NCBI RefSeq assembly: GCF_014204535.1
Contig: NZ_JACHLR010000002.1
Span: 292,907 to 356,906, forward strand
From: Novosphingobium chloroacetimidivorans
GTDB taxonomy: Bacteria > Pseudomonadota > Alphaproteobacteria > Sphingomonadales > Sphingomonadaceae
DNA: 64,000 nt
Reading direction: 5' to 3'
Under the pieces are notes generated by a model. The model worked only from the letters and a program-made list of their open reading frames with translations. It had not been told where the DNA came from and ran no database searches. This document shows, piece by piece, positions 42,735 through 51,578 of this stretch. Position numbers and translations under genes: made by a program. Position 1 is the first letter of the stretch; every line of letters begins with the position of its first letter.

Positions 42735-44003
42735 ATGGCAGATGCCGACAACAACGATATTGCGCAGAACGCGCGCAAGTACTGGTCCGCCGAAGGGTAC
42801 ACCGAAGGCGGCGTGATCCGCGAGGTCGACTACGCGACCCAGTCGGGCGGCCTCGATCCGATGTTCGAAGGCATCAAGATCGTCGACACGGACACCCACA
42901 TCACCGAAGCGCCGGACCTGTTCACCAGCCGCGCGCCGGCCAAGTGGAAGGACAAGGTTCCGCAGGTCAAGCTCGACAAGGACGGGGTCGAGCGCTGGTA
43001 CGTGGGCGATCGCAACTTCGGCTCGATGGGCGGCAACGTCATCCGCAAGGACAACAACAAGCTGCTGGGCCGCCTCGCGTTCCCGAAGCTTGAGCAGGCG
43101 CACCCCGGTGGCCACCAGCTGAAGGAACGCCTGCAGGCGATGGACGACATGGGCGTCTATGCCCAGATCGGCTTCCAGAACTCGGGCGTGACGCAGGCCG
43201 GCTCCCTGATGAGCCTGGGCGACGACGAGCTCGCGCTCGCCATCGTGCAGATGTACAACGACGCCTCGGCCGACTTCCAGAACGCCTCGGGCCAGCGCAT
43301 CTTCAACATGGCGCACCTGCCGTTCTGGAACCAGAAGGCGATGGAAGCAGAGGCACGCCGCTGCCACGACATCGGCCTGCGCGGCTTCGTGCTGCCCGAC
43401 ACGCCCGAGCGCGTCGGCGTGCCCAGCTTCATGCACGACTACTGGACCGGCTTCCTCGAGATGTGCGAGGCGACCGGCATGCCGCTGAACTTCCACCTCA
43501 ACTCGGCGGTGGATCCCAACACGCTCACCTGGGAAGGCTTCCAGTTCGAGCAGACGCTGTCGGTCGTCGCGACCATGTTCTCGATCGGCAATGCGGCGAC
43601 GCTGGGCAACTGGTGCGTCTCGGGCCGCCTGGACCAGCACCCCAAGCTCAAGATCGGCCTGATCGAGAGCGGCGCGGGCTGGGTGCCCTTCGCCATCGAG
43701 GCGCTGGAGCATCAGTTCAACGAGATGCTGCCGCGCTTCTCCAAGACGCTGAACCGCCGCCCGGCCGAGTACTTCCGCGATCACTTCTGGTGCACATTCT
43801 GGTTCGAGAAGGTCGCGCCCAAAATCCTGCTGGAGACCATCGGCGAGGACAAGGTGATGTTCGAAACCGACTTCCCGCACCCGACTTCGCTCTACCCGGG
43901 CGTGCAGGCGCACCTCAAGGACGTGCTCGGCGGCTACAGCTACGAGACGCAGAAGAAGGTCCTGCAGGACAACGCGACCAAGCTGTACAACCTGCCGTTC
44001 TGA
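42735..44003 (+). CDS. Amidohydrolase family protein (ACMSD/amidohydrolase-2-like)
   Basis: A 422-aa metal-dependent hydrolase or decarboxylase. The N-terminal metal motif is IVDTDTHITEAPD near 51-63. The middle contains FNMAHLPFWNQ and PLNFHLNS, the His of the second motif, and the C-terminal Asp is in VMFETDFPHPTSLYPG. These are the features of the amidohydrolase-2 superfamily that includes gamma-resorcylate and ACMSD decarboxylases. A terminator follows. It faces the P450 gene and may act in the same catabolic pathway. Confidence 0.85.
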   Translation: MADADNNDIAQNARKYWSAEGYTEGGVIREVDYATQSGGLDPMFEGIKIVDTDTHITEAPDLFTSRAPAKWKDKVPQVKLDKDGVERWYVGDRNFGSMGGNVIRKDNNKLLGRLAFPKLEQAHPGGHQLKERLQAMDDMGVYAQIGFQNSGVTQAGSLMSLGDDELALAIVQMYNDASADFQNASGQRIFNMAHLPFWNQKAMEAEARRCHDIGLRGFVLPDTPERVGVPSFMHDYWTGFLEMCEATGMPLNFHLNSAVDPNTLTWEGFQFEQTLSVVATMFSIGNAATLGNWCVSGRLDQHPKLKIGLIESGAGWVPFAIEALEHQFNEMLPRFSKTLNRRPAEYFRDHFWCTFWFEKVAPKILLETIGEDKVMFETDFPHPTSLYPGVQAHLKDVLGGYSYETQKKVLQDNATKLYNLPF

Positions 44004-44023
44004 TCGGCCGGCACACGCTGACG

Positions 44024-44059
44024 AAAAGGCCGGGGCGCTGCGAGGCGCTCCGGCTTTTT
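44024..44059 (+). terminator. Rho-independent terminator of the amidohydrolase gene
   Basis: The stem GCCGGGGCGC (44029-44038) pairs with GCGCTCCGGC (44045-44054) with one G-T wobble, followed by CTTTTTC. AAAA before the stem could serve as the T-run for the other strand. Confidence 0.85.
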
Positions 44060-44327
44060 CGCGTGCGGCGTGAAAGACCGGGCGGGCTGCACCCAATGGC
44101 CAACTGCCTGAATGTCGGCCAGCCAGGCGAGAGTCTGTTCGCGCCTCCTCGCCTATACGTTTCGCCGCCGGTTTGCGTGGAAGGTCAGGCTCTGAGATTT
44201 CCCGGCGAACGCTCGCGGACCTGCCGGAGCATTGTTTTGATACCATGCCTTCATTGCTGAGGCCGGCATTCCTGCCTAGCACGCCCGGCCCGCCGTCTCA
44301 TCGGCTACTAACGGGAGTGTATTTTGA
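44060..44327. other. Gap before the CDP-glycerol transferase-like gene
   Basis: No convincing gene. A 39-codon frame starting ATG at 44245 lacks any likeness and is not called. GGGAG at 44313-44317 may be the ribosome binding site of the next gene. Confidence 0.45.
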
Positions 44328-45572
44328 TTGGGAGTTTTGTGCCTCACGCTGCGGTTTGGCGTGAGGACCGCATCCGACGTGACGCTATCCCAAGCCGTCG
44401 TCGTGTATAGTATTGCGTTTCCGCTGGTCGGCGGCAGCCATCAGTTTCTCCACGGACTGCCAGTCGCTGCCGCACTGTCGCGTCGTCGCGATGTGACAGT
44501 CGAGATCTTCGTGCCTTGTCATGCCGATGCGGACGTTGCGCGTGACATGCTCCATGCGCTGGGGGCGGAACGTGTCCCGGTCACGATCATGACGCTGCCC
44601 GCCATCGTGGATCGGGTCTTAGGGCACTTCGGCAAATCCGGGCCTCTGAAAATGCTTCGCCTGTCCTGGTGGTGTGGGCGCCTGCGCGAGTTTCAATGCA
44701 TCGTCTCACTGGAACGCACCTCAACCTGGCTTTGCCGCTTGCCGGGTGCCTGCCCACCGATGGTGCACATTCCTCATGGAGTAGGCGGGGCGCGTCGGGC
44801 AAGCGGCGGCGGTGTGGACCGGCGGTTCTCGTTGTTCGACCTTGCGCTGCTTGCAGGACCAGCGGACGTTCGATGGACCGTCGAACACGGGCTTATGCCG
44901 CCAGAGCGGGTTTTTGCTGTAGGGCAGGTAAAATTAGCAGGATTGCATCGCCTGAAAAAGCTGGCCCGTCGTCCCTTATTTGCCAACGGTCGGCCGACGA
45001 TCCTCTACAATCCGCACTTTCATCCACGTCGCGGAAGCTGGGCACGCTTTGGGAGAGAACTGATCTCGGCAGTCAAGCGGGATGGAAGTTTTAACCTGAT
45101 CGTTGCGCCACACGTGCGGCTGTTTGCAGAAAAGTGCCCCGCCGAGCGCCAGTCCTTGGAAGCCCTTTCCGACCCCGATTGGCTCCTTGTCGATCTCGGC
45201 TCGGAGCGTTGCACGAACATGACCTACACATTGGGCGCTGACATCTATCTGGGAGATTTCAGCAGCCAGCTCTATGAGTGGCTTATATTCCCGCGCCCAT
45301 GCGTATTCATCGATCAGATCGCCGATGGTGGGCGCGACGATAGCAAGTTGCCTGCTATGTGGAGTCTGGGTGAGACGGTCACGACACCGGACCAAGTCGT
45401 TGCTTCACTCCACCGGGCGACTGCAAGCCACTCGCGCTACAAGGCACGGCAAATCGAAACGATGCTGGACGCTGTCGGGGATTTTCGCTCTCCGGCGGAC
45501 GAGAACGCAGCCGACAGGATTGTCGACTTCATTGTCGAAGGGGCGTCAATGCCGATACCACAGCGTCAATGA
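44328..45572 (+). CDS. CDP-glycerol glycerophosphotransferase-like protein (TagB/F-like), atypical composition
   Basis: A 414-aa protein resembling poly(glycerophosphate) transferases that extend teichoic-acid-like polymers. The C-terminal half has the family pattern: TILYNPHFHPRRGSW, NLIVAPHVRLF, a segment near DPDWLLVDLGSERCTNMTYTL, and DIYLGDFSSQLYEWLIFPRPCVFI. No signal peptide. Start uncertain: TTG at 44328 has GGGAG ten bases upstream, and GTGs at 44361 and 44379 are alternatives. Codon use is less GC-biased than neighbouring genes, and no other polymer gene is adjacent, which suggests transfer. Its end overlaps the convergent DUF2490 gene by 27 bases. Confidence 0.72.
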   Translation: MGVLCLTLRFGVRTASDVTLSQAVVVYSIAFPLVGGSHQFLHGLPVAAALSRRRDVTVEIFVPCHADADVARDMLHALGAERVPVTIMTLPAIVDRVLGHFGKSGPLKMLRLSWWCGRLREFQCIVSLERTSTWLCRLPGACPPMVHIPHGVGGARRASGGGVDRRFSLFDLALLAGPADVRWTVEHGLMPPERVFAVGQVKLAGLHRLKKLARRPLFANGRPTILYNPHFHPRRGSWARFGRELISAVKRDGSFNLIVAPHVRLFAEKCPAERQSLEALSDPDWLLVDLGSERCTNMTYTLGADIYLGDFSSQLYEWLIFPRPCVFIDQIADGGRDDSKLPAMWSLGETVTTPDQVVASLHRATASHSRYKARQIETMLDAVGDFRSPADENAADRIVDFIVEGASMPIPQRQ

Positions 45573-46226
45573 CGCCGCGTGGTTCATGCGGGTGCGGCCT
45601 GCCGTCTGGTTGATCGTCTGGTTGAGGTATCCCACCTCCAGCGTGGAGGCGCCGGGCAGGCCGATCTCGGCGCCGGCGAAGGTGCGCAGCTGGTCGAAGC
45701 CGCTGCGGGCGCCCCAGTCGGTGTCGTCGAGGGCGACGAACGCCTCGGTCCAGACCAGCGCGTTGACGGCGTCGCTCTCGGCTTTCAGCGCATGTTCGTA
45801 GCGCAGCATCTGGCGCACGCGCCATCCCATGTCGCGGCCGTTGCTGCGCCAGCGCTGCTCCAGCCGGGTGCGCGAGGACAGCTCGCCGCCCAGCGGCTTG
45901 CCGAGCGCGAGGCTCAGCTGCTGGAAGCTGCGTTCCTCGTTGATGTCGCGCCCATCCTCGATAGCGGTGACCACGTGGGCGTAGCCCTGGTACAGCGTGG
46001 CCGTGGGCGAGAGCTTCCAGCCGACCGCACCGCGCAGCAGCAGTTGGTCCAGCCGCGCGCCGTTGCCGAACCGCGGCTGCACTTCGGCGAAGTAGACCAG
46101 GTCGCCCGAGACCGAACCCAGCGCGGTGAGGTTCACCCAGGCCTGCTCGTCATGCTCGGTCTGGGCGAGGGCAGGGCTGGTCCAGACGACGATTGCTGCG
46201 AGGGCGGTCAGGCAGGGGCGGATCAT
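45546..46226 (-). CDS. DUF2490 family outer-membrane beta-barrel protein
   Basis: A 226-aa secreted protein: signal peptide with ALAAIVVWTSPALAQ, then alternating strands with WVNLTALGSVSGDLVYFAEVQPRFG, LEQRWRS and an aromatic C-terminus (LTLWYRH) typical of outer-membrane barrels. The family is DUF2490, of unknown function. The last 27 bases overlap the end of the convergent gene on the plus strand. Confidence 0.86.
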   Translation of the reverse strand: MIRPCLTALAAIVVWTSPALAQTEHDEQAWVNLTALGSVSGDLVYFAEVQPRFGNGARLDQLLLRGAVGWKLSPTATLYQGYAHVVTAIEDGRDINEERSFQQLSLALGKPLGGELSSRTRLEQRWRSNGRDMGWRVRQMLRYEHALKAESDAVNALVWTEAFVALDDTDWGARSGFDQLRTFAGAEIGLPGASTLEVGYLNQTINQTAGRTRMNHAASLTLWYRH

Positions 46227-46300
46227 CCTGCGCGCCTATGTCGCGGGTGCCTCGGCCTGGTTGCAGCTATGTCACATAGTGTTTCCGCTGGTACCTAAGG

Positions 46301-46345
46301 CGCGTCGCCCCGGACTTGATCCCGCCTTCGCGGGGACGCGGAGGT
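46301..46345. repeat. Family C palindrome, single copy
   Basis: The sequence gatcccgccttcgcggggac with flanks gtcgccccggactt resembles one arm of the family C pairs. It lies between the extensin-like gene and the DUF2490 gene. Confidence 0.55.
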
Positions 46346-46361
46346 TAGGCTAGGATTCCAC

Positions 46362-47018
46362 TCAGCGGCAGAAGTCCGCGCCGTCCGCTTCCAGGTGCAG
46401 GTGGTTCTTGTGCGCGGCGTTGTATTGCGGGCCGAGCGTGGTGCCGAAGCGCTTGCAGGCGCTCTTGTGGACGACCCGCAGGAACCGCCTCTCGTCGGCC
46501 GTGCCGCCGTCCCAGTCATCCAGGATCGTGATGCGGCGGCCGTCCTCCAGCACGAAGCCCGACACGTCGATGGCGTTGGCGGTGGCATGGCCCGACAGGC
46601 GGCTGGTACCCGCGACCGTGCGGCACGAGTAGCTGCCGAAGGTCTCGATCCGGGCGACTCGCGATCCCAGGATCTGCTCGGCGGCGCGATCGACGCCGAA
46701 GCGCGCCCAGGCGGCGAACTGCTGCGCCATGGTGCAGGTCACCGGGCCCAGGTTGGACAGCGCAAGTTGCGCGGTATCGCTGCGCAGGGATGCCAGGCGC
46801 ACGGTGCCGACATTGCGGCAACCGCCCGAGAAATACCGGTCCGGCACCGGCGTGAAGTTCGCCTGGAGCAAGCCGAGCTGCATCATGCACTGCCGGGTGT
46901 CGATGCCCCGGCTGACCTGTGGCGCACGGCGCGCAGGCTCTCGACGCGACACCTTGGGGGCATCGACGCAGCCGTGCAGCACGGCCAGGAGCGGAAGGAG
47001 CAAGAGGATCCGTCGCAT
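46362..47018 (-). CDS. Extensin-family lipoprotein (peptidase M15-like fold)
   Basis: A 218-aa exported lipoprotein: LLLLPLLAVLHGC lipobox near residue 17. The C-terminal extensin-like domain has SGHATANAIDVSGF with the H-x6-D metal site and HKNHLHLEADG, whose final His completes a zinc centre like that of D,D-carboxypeptidases. Cysteines are abundant (CMMQLG, GGCRNVG, CTMA, CRT), likely paired. It could cut peptidoglycan cross-bridges, but this is inferred from fold. The ATG at 47018 (MRRILLLLPLL) gives the signal peptide; MGIPVA upstream at 47036 is possible. Confidence 0.85.
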   Translation of the reverse strand: MRRILLLLPLLAVLHGCVDAPKVSRREPARRAPQVSRGIDTRQCMMQLGLLQANFTPVPDRYFSGGCRNVGTVRLASLRSDTAQLALSNLGPVTCTMAQQFAAWARFGVDRAAEQILGSRVARIETFGSYSCRTVAGTSRLSGHATANAIDVSGFVLEDGRRITILDDWDGGTADERRFLRVVHKSACKRFGTTLGPQYNAAHKNHLHLEADGADFCR

Positions 47019-47233
47019 GGCTACGGGTATTCCCAAATATGGTTTCCAGTTACTTAACCGATACTTGTCGCACCCACTGTAAGCGGATGAGGCGTTCGCG
47101 GCGAGCCATGTGCCGAGTGCGTTCGCCGCGAAGCCGGGGATATCTTCCTTGACTTGGCCCCTCGCGCCTCTAGAGCCGGCGCCGGGCCACGCGGTCCCAA
47201 CGCCGCGCGTGCTCTCTGCAAGGAGAGACTACA
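47019..47233 (+). promoter_or_regulatory. serC leader with a hairpin over the ribosome binding site
   Basis: CTCTC at 47212-47216 can pair with GAGAG at 47223-47227 across a TGCAAG loop. The stem covers most of the AGGAGAG ribosome binding site of serC. A further GC-rich stem candidate lies at 47176-47208 (ggcgccgggcc ... cgccgcgcg). This is reminiscent of the serC RNA motif reported in alphaproteobacteria, but I cannot align it to that consensus. Confidence 0.45.
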
Positions 47234-48364
47234 TTGACTGAGCATACCAAACCGGCTGCCAAGCCGCAGCGCCCGTTCTTTTCCTCGGGCCCTTGCGCCA
47301 AGCCTCCGGGCTACTCCCCCGACAAACTCGCGACAGAATCGCTGGGCCGCTCGCATCGCGCGAAGATCGGCAAGACGCGCCTGCAGTACAGCATCGACCT
47401 GATGCGCGAAGTGCTGCAGCTGCCCGACACGCACCGCATCGGCATCGTGCCCGGTTCCGACACCGGCGCCTTCGAGATGGCGATGTGGACCATGCTCGGC
47501 GCGCGCCCGGTCACCGCCATGGCCTGGGAAAGCTTCGGCGAGGGTTGGGTGACGGATGCCGTCAAGCAGCTCAAGATCGACCCGACCGTGATCCGCGCCG
47601 ACTATGGCCAGCTGCCCGACCTCACGCAGGTCGACTGGTCGAGCGACGTGCTGTTCACCTGGAACGGCACCACCTCGGGCGTGCGCGTGCCGAACGCCGA
47701 CTGGATCGCCGACGATCGCGAGGGCCTGTCCTTCGCCGACGCCACCAGCGCGGTGTTCGCCTATGACATCGACTGGTCGAAGATCGATGTCGCCACGTTC
47801 TCCTGGCAGAAGGTCCTGGGTGGCGAGGGCGGCCATGGCGTGCTGATCCTGGGCCCCCGGGCCGTCGAGCGGCTGGAGAGCTATACGCCGGCTTGGCCGC
47901 TGCCCAAGGTGTTCCGCCTGGTCTCCAAGGGCAAGCTGTCGGAAGGTATCTTCAAGGGCGAGACGATCAACACGCCCTCGATGCTCGCTGTCGAGGACGC
48001 GATCTTCGCGCTGGAATGGGCGAAGGGCCTGGGTGGCCTCTCCGGGCTCAAGGCGCGCTCCGATGCCAACGCCGCCGCGCTCGACAAGATCGTGGCTGAG
48101 CGCGACTGGCTCGGACACCTCGCCGCCGATCCGGCCAGCCGGTCCAGGACCTCGGTCTGCCTGACGGTGGAAGGCGCCGATGCCGACTTCATCAAGCAGT
48201 TCGCGGCCTTGCTGGAAAAGGAAGGCGCGGCCTATGACATCGCCGGCTACCGCGATGCCCCAGCCGGCCTGCGCATCTGGTGCGGCGCGACCGTCGAGAC
48301 TGCCGACATCGAGGCGCTCGGGCCGTGGCTCGACTGGGCCTATGCGAGCTTGAAGGCCGCTTGA
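47234..48364 (+). CDS. serC: Phosphoserine aminotransferase
   Basis: PLP enzyme converting 3-phosphohydroxypyruvate to phosphoserine in serine synthesis (376 aa). It starts with TTG at 47234, nine bases after AAGGAGAG. Family features: [48 protein letters not shown], and the PLP lysine in [14 protein letters not shown]. This is the alphaproteobacterial (type 2) SerC group. serA follows 155 bases later with a family C repeat between. Confidence 0.95.
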   Translation: MTEHTKPAAKPQRPFFSSGPCAKPPGYSPDKLATESLGRSHRAKIGKTRLQYSIDLMREVLQLPDTHRIGIVPGSDTGAFEMAMWTMLGARPVTAMAWESFGEGWVTDAVKQLKIDPTVIRADYGQLPDLTQVDWSSDVLFTWNGTTSGVRVPNADWIADDREGLSFADATSAVFAYDIDWSKIDVATFSWQKVLGGEGGHGVLILGPRAVERLESYTPAWPLPKVFRLVSKGKLSEGIFKGETINTPSMLAVEDAIFALEWAKGLGGLSGLKARSDANAAALDKIVAERDWLGHLAADPASRSRTSVCLTVEGADADFIKQFAALLEKEGAAYDIAGYRDAPAGLRIWCGATVETADIEALGPWLDWAYASLKAA

Positions 48365-48396
48365 TCCCTCGCATCGGCTAAAGCTGAACTCACCCG

Positions 48397-48488
48397 TCAT
48401 CGTCGCCCCCGCGCAGGCGGGGGCCCCGCTTCCTTCCTCCCGCGCACGAAGAACAAGCGGGATCCCCGCCTTCGCGGGGATGACGGGG
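48397..48488. repeat. Family C palindromic repeats, facing pair
   Basis: The pair cgcccccgcgcaggcgggggc and tccccgccttcgcggggatga lies between serC and serA. Both genes are in one direction, so it may divide the operon or stabilise the serC message. Confidence 0.8.
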
Positions 48489-48518
48489 TAGGAGGCGCAA
48501 GTGACTAGGAAAACATTC

Positions 48519-50102
48519 ATGACCAAGCCCAAAGTCCTCATCTCCGACAAGATGGACCCCAACGCCACGCGCATCTTCCAGGAGCGTGGCTGCGACGTCG
48601 ACGTCATCACCGGCGAGACGCCCGAAGAGCTGATCGCCCGCATCGGCCAGTACGATGGCCTCGCCATCCGCTCCTCGACCAAGGTGACCAAGGCGGTGCT
48701 CGATGCCGCGACCAACCTCAAGGTCGTCGGCCGCGCCGGCATCGGCGTCGACAACGTCGACATCCCGGCCGCCTCGGCGCAGGGCGTCGTCGTGATGAAC
48801 ACGCCGTTCGGCAACTCGATCACCACCGCCGAGCATGCCATCGCGCTGATGTTCGCGCTCGCCCGGCAGCTGCCCGAGGCCAACGCGCAGACGCAGGCCG
48901 GCCTGTGGCCCAAGAACGGCTTCATGGGCGTCGAGGTCACCGGCAAGACGCTCGGCCTGATCGGCGCGGGCAACATCGGCTCGATCGTCGCCAGCCGGGC
49001 GTTGGGCCTCAAGATGAAGGTCGTCGCCTTCGATCCGTTCCTGACGCCCGAGCGCGCGGTGGAGATGGGTGTCGAGAAGGTGGATCTGGACGGCCTGCTG
49101 TCGCGCGCCGACTTCATCACGCTGCACACGCCGCTGACCGACCAGACCCGCAACATCCTCTCGGCCGAGAACCTGGCCAAGACGAAGAAGGGCGTGCGCA
49201 TCGTCAACTGCGCGCGTGGCGGTCTGATCGACGAGGCGGCGCTGAAGGCGGGCCTGGACAGCGGCCACATCGCCGGCGCCGCATTGGACGTGTTCCAGAC
49301 CGAACCGGCCAAGGACTCGCCGCTGTTCGGCACGCCCGGCTTCATCTGCACGCCGCACCTGGGCGCCTCGACCACCGAGGCGCAGGTCAACGTCGCGCTG
49401 CAGGTGGCCGAGCAGATGGCCGACTTCCTGGTCAACGGCGGCGTCACCAACGCGCTCAACATGCCTTCGCTCAGCGCCGAGGAAGCGCCCAAGCTGAAGC
49501 CCTACATGGCGCTGGCCGAGAAGCTGGGCAGCCTGGTGGGCCAGCTGACGCGCGACTCGGTGCCGCGGATCTCGATCCACACCGAGGGCGCCGCGACCGA
49601 ACTGAACGGCAAGCCGATCACCGCTGCCGTGCTGGCGGGCTTCATGCGCGTGCAGTCGGCCACGGTGAACATGGTCAACGCGCCGTTCCTCGCCAAGGAC
49701 CGGGGCCTGGAAGTGCGTGAGGTCAAGACCGAGCGCGAGGGCGACTACCACACGCTGATCCGCGTCTCGGTGAAGACCGAGGCGGGCGAGCGCTCGGTCG
49801 CCGGCACGCTGTTCAACAACGTCGAGCCGCGCCTGGTCGAGATGTTCGGCATCAAGGTCGAGGCCGAGCTGACCGGCCACATGATGTACATCGTCAACGA
49901 GGACGCGCCCGGCTTCATCGGCCGCATCGGCACTCTGCTGGGCGAGAGCGGCATCAACATCGGCACCTTCAACCTCGGCCGCCGCAATGCGGGCGGGGAA
50001 GCGGTGCTGCTGCTCTCGGTCGATAGCCCGGTCTCGGCCGAAGTGCTGGAGAAGGCGCAGCGGCTGCCCGGCGTGAAGACGGTCAAGGCGCTGTCGTTTT
50101 GA
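48519..50102 (+). CDS. serA: D-3-phosphoglycerate dehydrogenase with ASB and ACT domains
   Basis: NAD-dependent first enzyme of serine synthesis (527 aa). The substrate domain starts MTKPKVLISDKMDPNATRIF. The dinucleotide fold has LGLIGAGNIGSIVASRAL, the catalytic Arg-Glu-His are in NCARGGLIDEAAL, the FQTEPA region and CTPHLGASTTEAQ. The ASB domain (residues 315-440) and the ACT domain (455-527, YIVNEDAPGFIGRIG) follow, so the enzyme is long (type 1) and probably serine-sensitive. A GTG at 48501 with AGGAGG five bases upstream is an alternative start, adding six residues. Confidence 0.95.
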   Translation: MTKPKVLISDKMDPNATRIFQERGCDVDVITGETPEELIARIGQYDGLAIRSSTKVTKAVLDAATNLKVVGRAGIGVDNVDIPAASAQGVVVMNTPFGNSITTAEHAIALMFALARQLPEANAQTQAGLWPKNGFMGVEVTGKTLGLIGAGNIGSIVASRALGLKMKVVAFDPFLTPERAVEMGVEKVDLDGLLSRADFITLHTPLTDQTRNILSAENLAKTKKGVRIVNCARGGLIDEAALKAGLDSGHIAGAALDVFQTEPAKDSPLFGTPGFICTPHLGASTTEAQVNVALQVAEQMADFLVNGGVTNALNMPSLSAEEAPKLKPYMALAEKLGSLVGQLTRDSVPRISIHTEGAATELNGKPITAAVLAGFMRVQSATVNMVNAPFLAKDRGLEVREVKTEREGDYHTLIRVSVKTEAGERSVAGTLFNNVEPRLVEMFGIKVEAELTGHMMYIVNEDAPGFIGRIGTLLGESGINIGTFNLGRRNAGGEAVLLLSVDSPVSAEVLEKAQRLPGVKTVKALSF

Positions 50103-50108
50103 GGTTCT

Positions 50109-50270
50109 GCCCTCTCCCCGTGCGGGGAGAGGATACGGAGCCTTGGCAGCCTGCTGCCTAGGCGGAGTTCGAGAGGGGTTTGTGCGCTCTCGGGCGTCGA
50201 ACCCCCTCTCCAAGCTGCGCTAGTCGCTGGCGCGACAAGCTTCGCTATCCTCGCCCCACTTAGGAGAGGA
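50109..50270. repeat. Family B repeat, copy 3
   Basis: Ends ctctccccgtgcggggagag and cctcgccccacttaggagag, with the same inner core ggcggagttcgagaggggtt as copies 1 and 2. It lies after serA and before hisZ. Confidence 0.82.
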
Positions 50271-50378
50271 TATGAGGGCCCCGTTTGCCGCCTGACGCAG
50301 CATAGTCTACAGGCCCTCCCCCACCCCTCCCGCACACGGGGGGAGATCGTCGACAGCCACCTGCGGGGCAGACTTCCA

Positions 50379-51509
50379 GTGCACCACGATACAGACCGCG
50401 ATCTCCTGCCCGAAGGCCTGGGCGACCGTTCGCCTGCGCAAGCCGCTGCCGCCAGCCGCGTGCGGCGCGGGGCGCTCGATGTGTTCGCCAGCCATGGCTA
50501 CGCGCGGGTCGAGACGCCGACAATCGAGTTCGAGAAGTCGATGGCCAGCCGCATGGCCGGCGTGCAGCCGCGGCGCATGTTCCGCTTCGTCGATCCGGTT
50601 TCCCTGCGCACGCTGGCGCTGCGATCGGACATCACCGTCCAGCTCGGCCGCATCGCCGCCACCAGCCTTGCCAACAAGCCCCGCCCGCTGCGCCTGTGCT
50701 ATTCGGGCCAGGTGCTGACCATCAAGGGCGACGGTCTCGATCCCGCGCGCGAGCGGTTGCAGTTGGGCGCAGAGCTGATCGGCAACGACAGCGTCAGCGC
50801 GGCCGCCGAGGTGGTCGCCATTGCCATCGAGGCTTTGGAGCAGGCGGGCGCGACCGGCATCTCGGTCGACCTGACGCTGCCCGATCTGGTCGACACGCTG
50901 GCCGCCGAAGCCCTGCCGCTCGCCACCACCCAGGTCGAGGCGGTGCGGCGCGAACTCGACGCCAAGGATGCCGGCGGCCTCGTCGATGCGGGCGGCGCGG
51001 CCTATCTGCCCTTGCTCTACGCCGTCGGCCCGTTCGAACAGGCGATCGAGCGGCTGACCGAGTTCGACACCGACGGCGCGCTCGCCAGCCGCATCGCCGG
51101 CCTGCGCGAGATCGCCGCGCGCATCGGCGGGCGCGCACGCGTCACGCTCGACCCGTCCGAGCGCCATGGCTTCGAGTATCAGTCGTGGTTTGGCTTCATG
51201 ATCTACGCGACCGGCGTGCAAGGCGCGCTGGGCCGCGGCGGCACTTATCGCATCCTTGGCGAGACGTCCGAAGGCGAAGTGGCGACCGGCTTCTCGCTCT
51301 ATCCCGACCGCCTGATCGAGCTCCTGGCCGAAACCGCCAGCGAGGCGGGCGCGCTGTTCCTGCCGCTCGGGCACGATCCGCAAGTGGCCGCGCAGCAGCG
51401 CGCGGTGGGCTGGCGCACGGTGGCGGCGCTGTCGGGCGAAGACGATCCCGTGGCGCTTGGCTGCTCCCACCGGCTGGAAGGTGGCGAGGCGGTTCCGCTC
51501 TCCGCCTAG
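50379..51509 (+). CDS. hisZ: ATP phosphoribosyltransferase regulatory subunit (HisZ)
   Basis: Histidyl-tRNA synthetase paralogue that activates the short HisG and mediates histidine feedback (376 aa). The motif 1 region is DLLPEGLGDRSPAQAAAASR. The motif 2-like part is LALRSDITVQLGRIAATSLANKPRPLRLCYSGQVLTIKG, and LLQ-type ERLQLGAELIG follows. It lacks the aminoacylation-specific His A/B motifs expected of true HisS, and no anticodon-binding domain is present. The start GTG at 50379 lies 110 bases after the family B repeat. In many sphingomonads purA follows hisZ; here it does not. Confidence 0.9.
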   Translation: MHHDTDRDLLPEGLGDRSPAQAAAASRVRRGALDVFASHGYARVETPTIEFEKSMASRMAGVQPRRMFRFVDPVSLRTLALRSDITVQLGRIAATSLANKPRPLRLCYSGQVLTIKGDGLDPARERLQLGAELIGNDSVSAAAEVVAIAIEALEQAGATGISVDLTLPDLVDTLAAEALPLATTQVEAVRRELDAKDAGGLVDAGGAAYLPLLYAVGPFEQAIERLTEFDTDGALASRIAGLREIAARIGGRARVTLDPSERHGFEYQSWFGFMIYATGVQGALGRGGTYRILGETSEGEVATGFSLYPDRLIELLAETASEAGALFLPLGHDPQVAAQQRAVGWRTVAALSGEDDPVALGCSHRLEGGEAVPLSA

Positions 51510-51578
51510 GCTCGCCACGGAAGTCGGGAGTTGTTGTCGGTGGCGTAGCAGGCCATTCTCCTCGGAAGAGGAGAGGCC

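Noticed and set aside
44173..44364. Short frame before the CDP-glycerol transferase-like gene
   Set aside because: No ribosome binding site and no family pattern; it overlaps the next gene.
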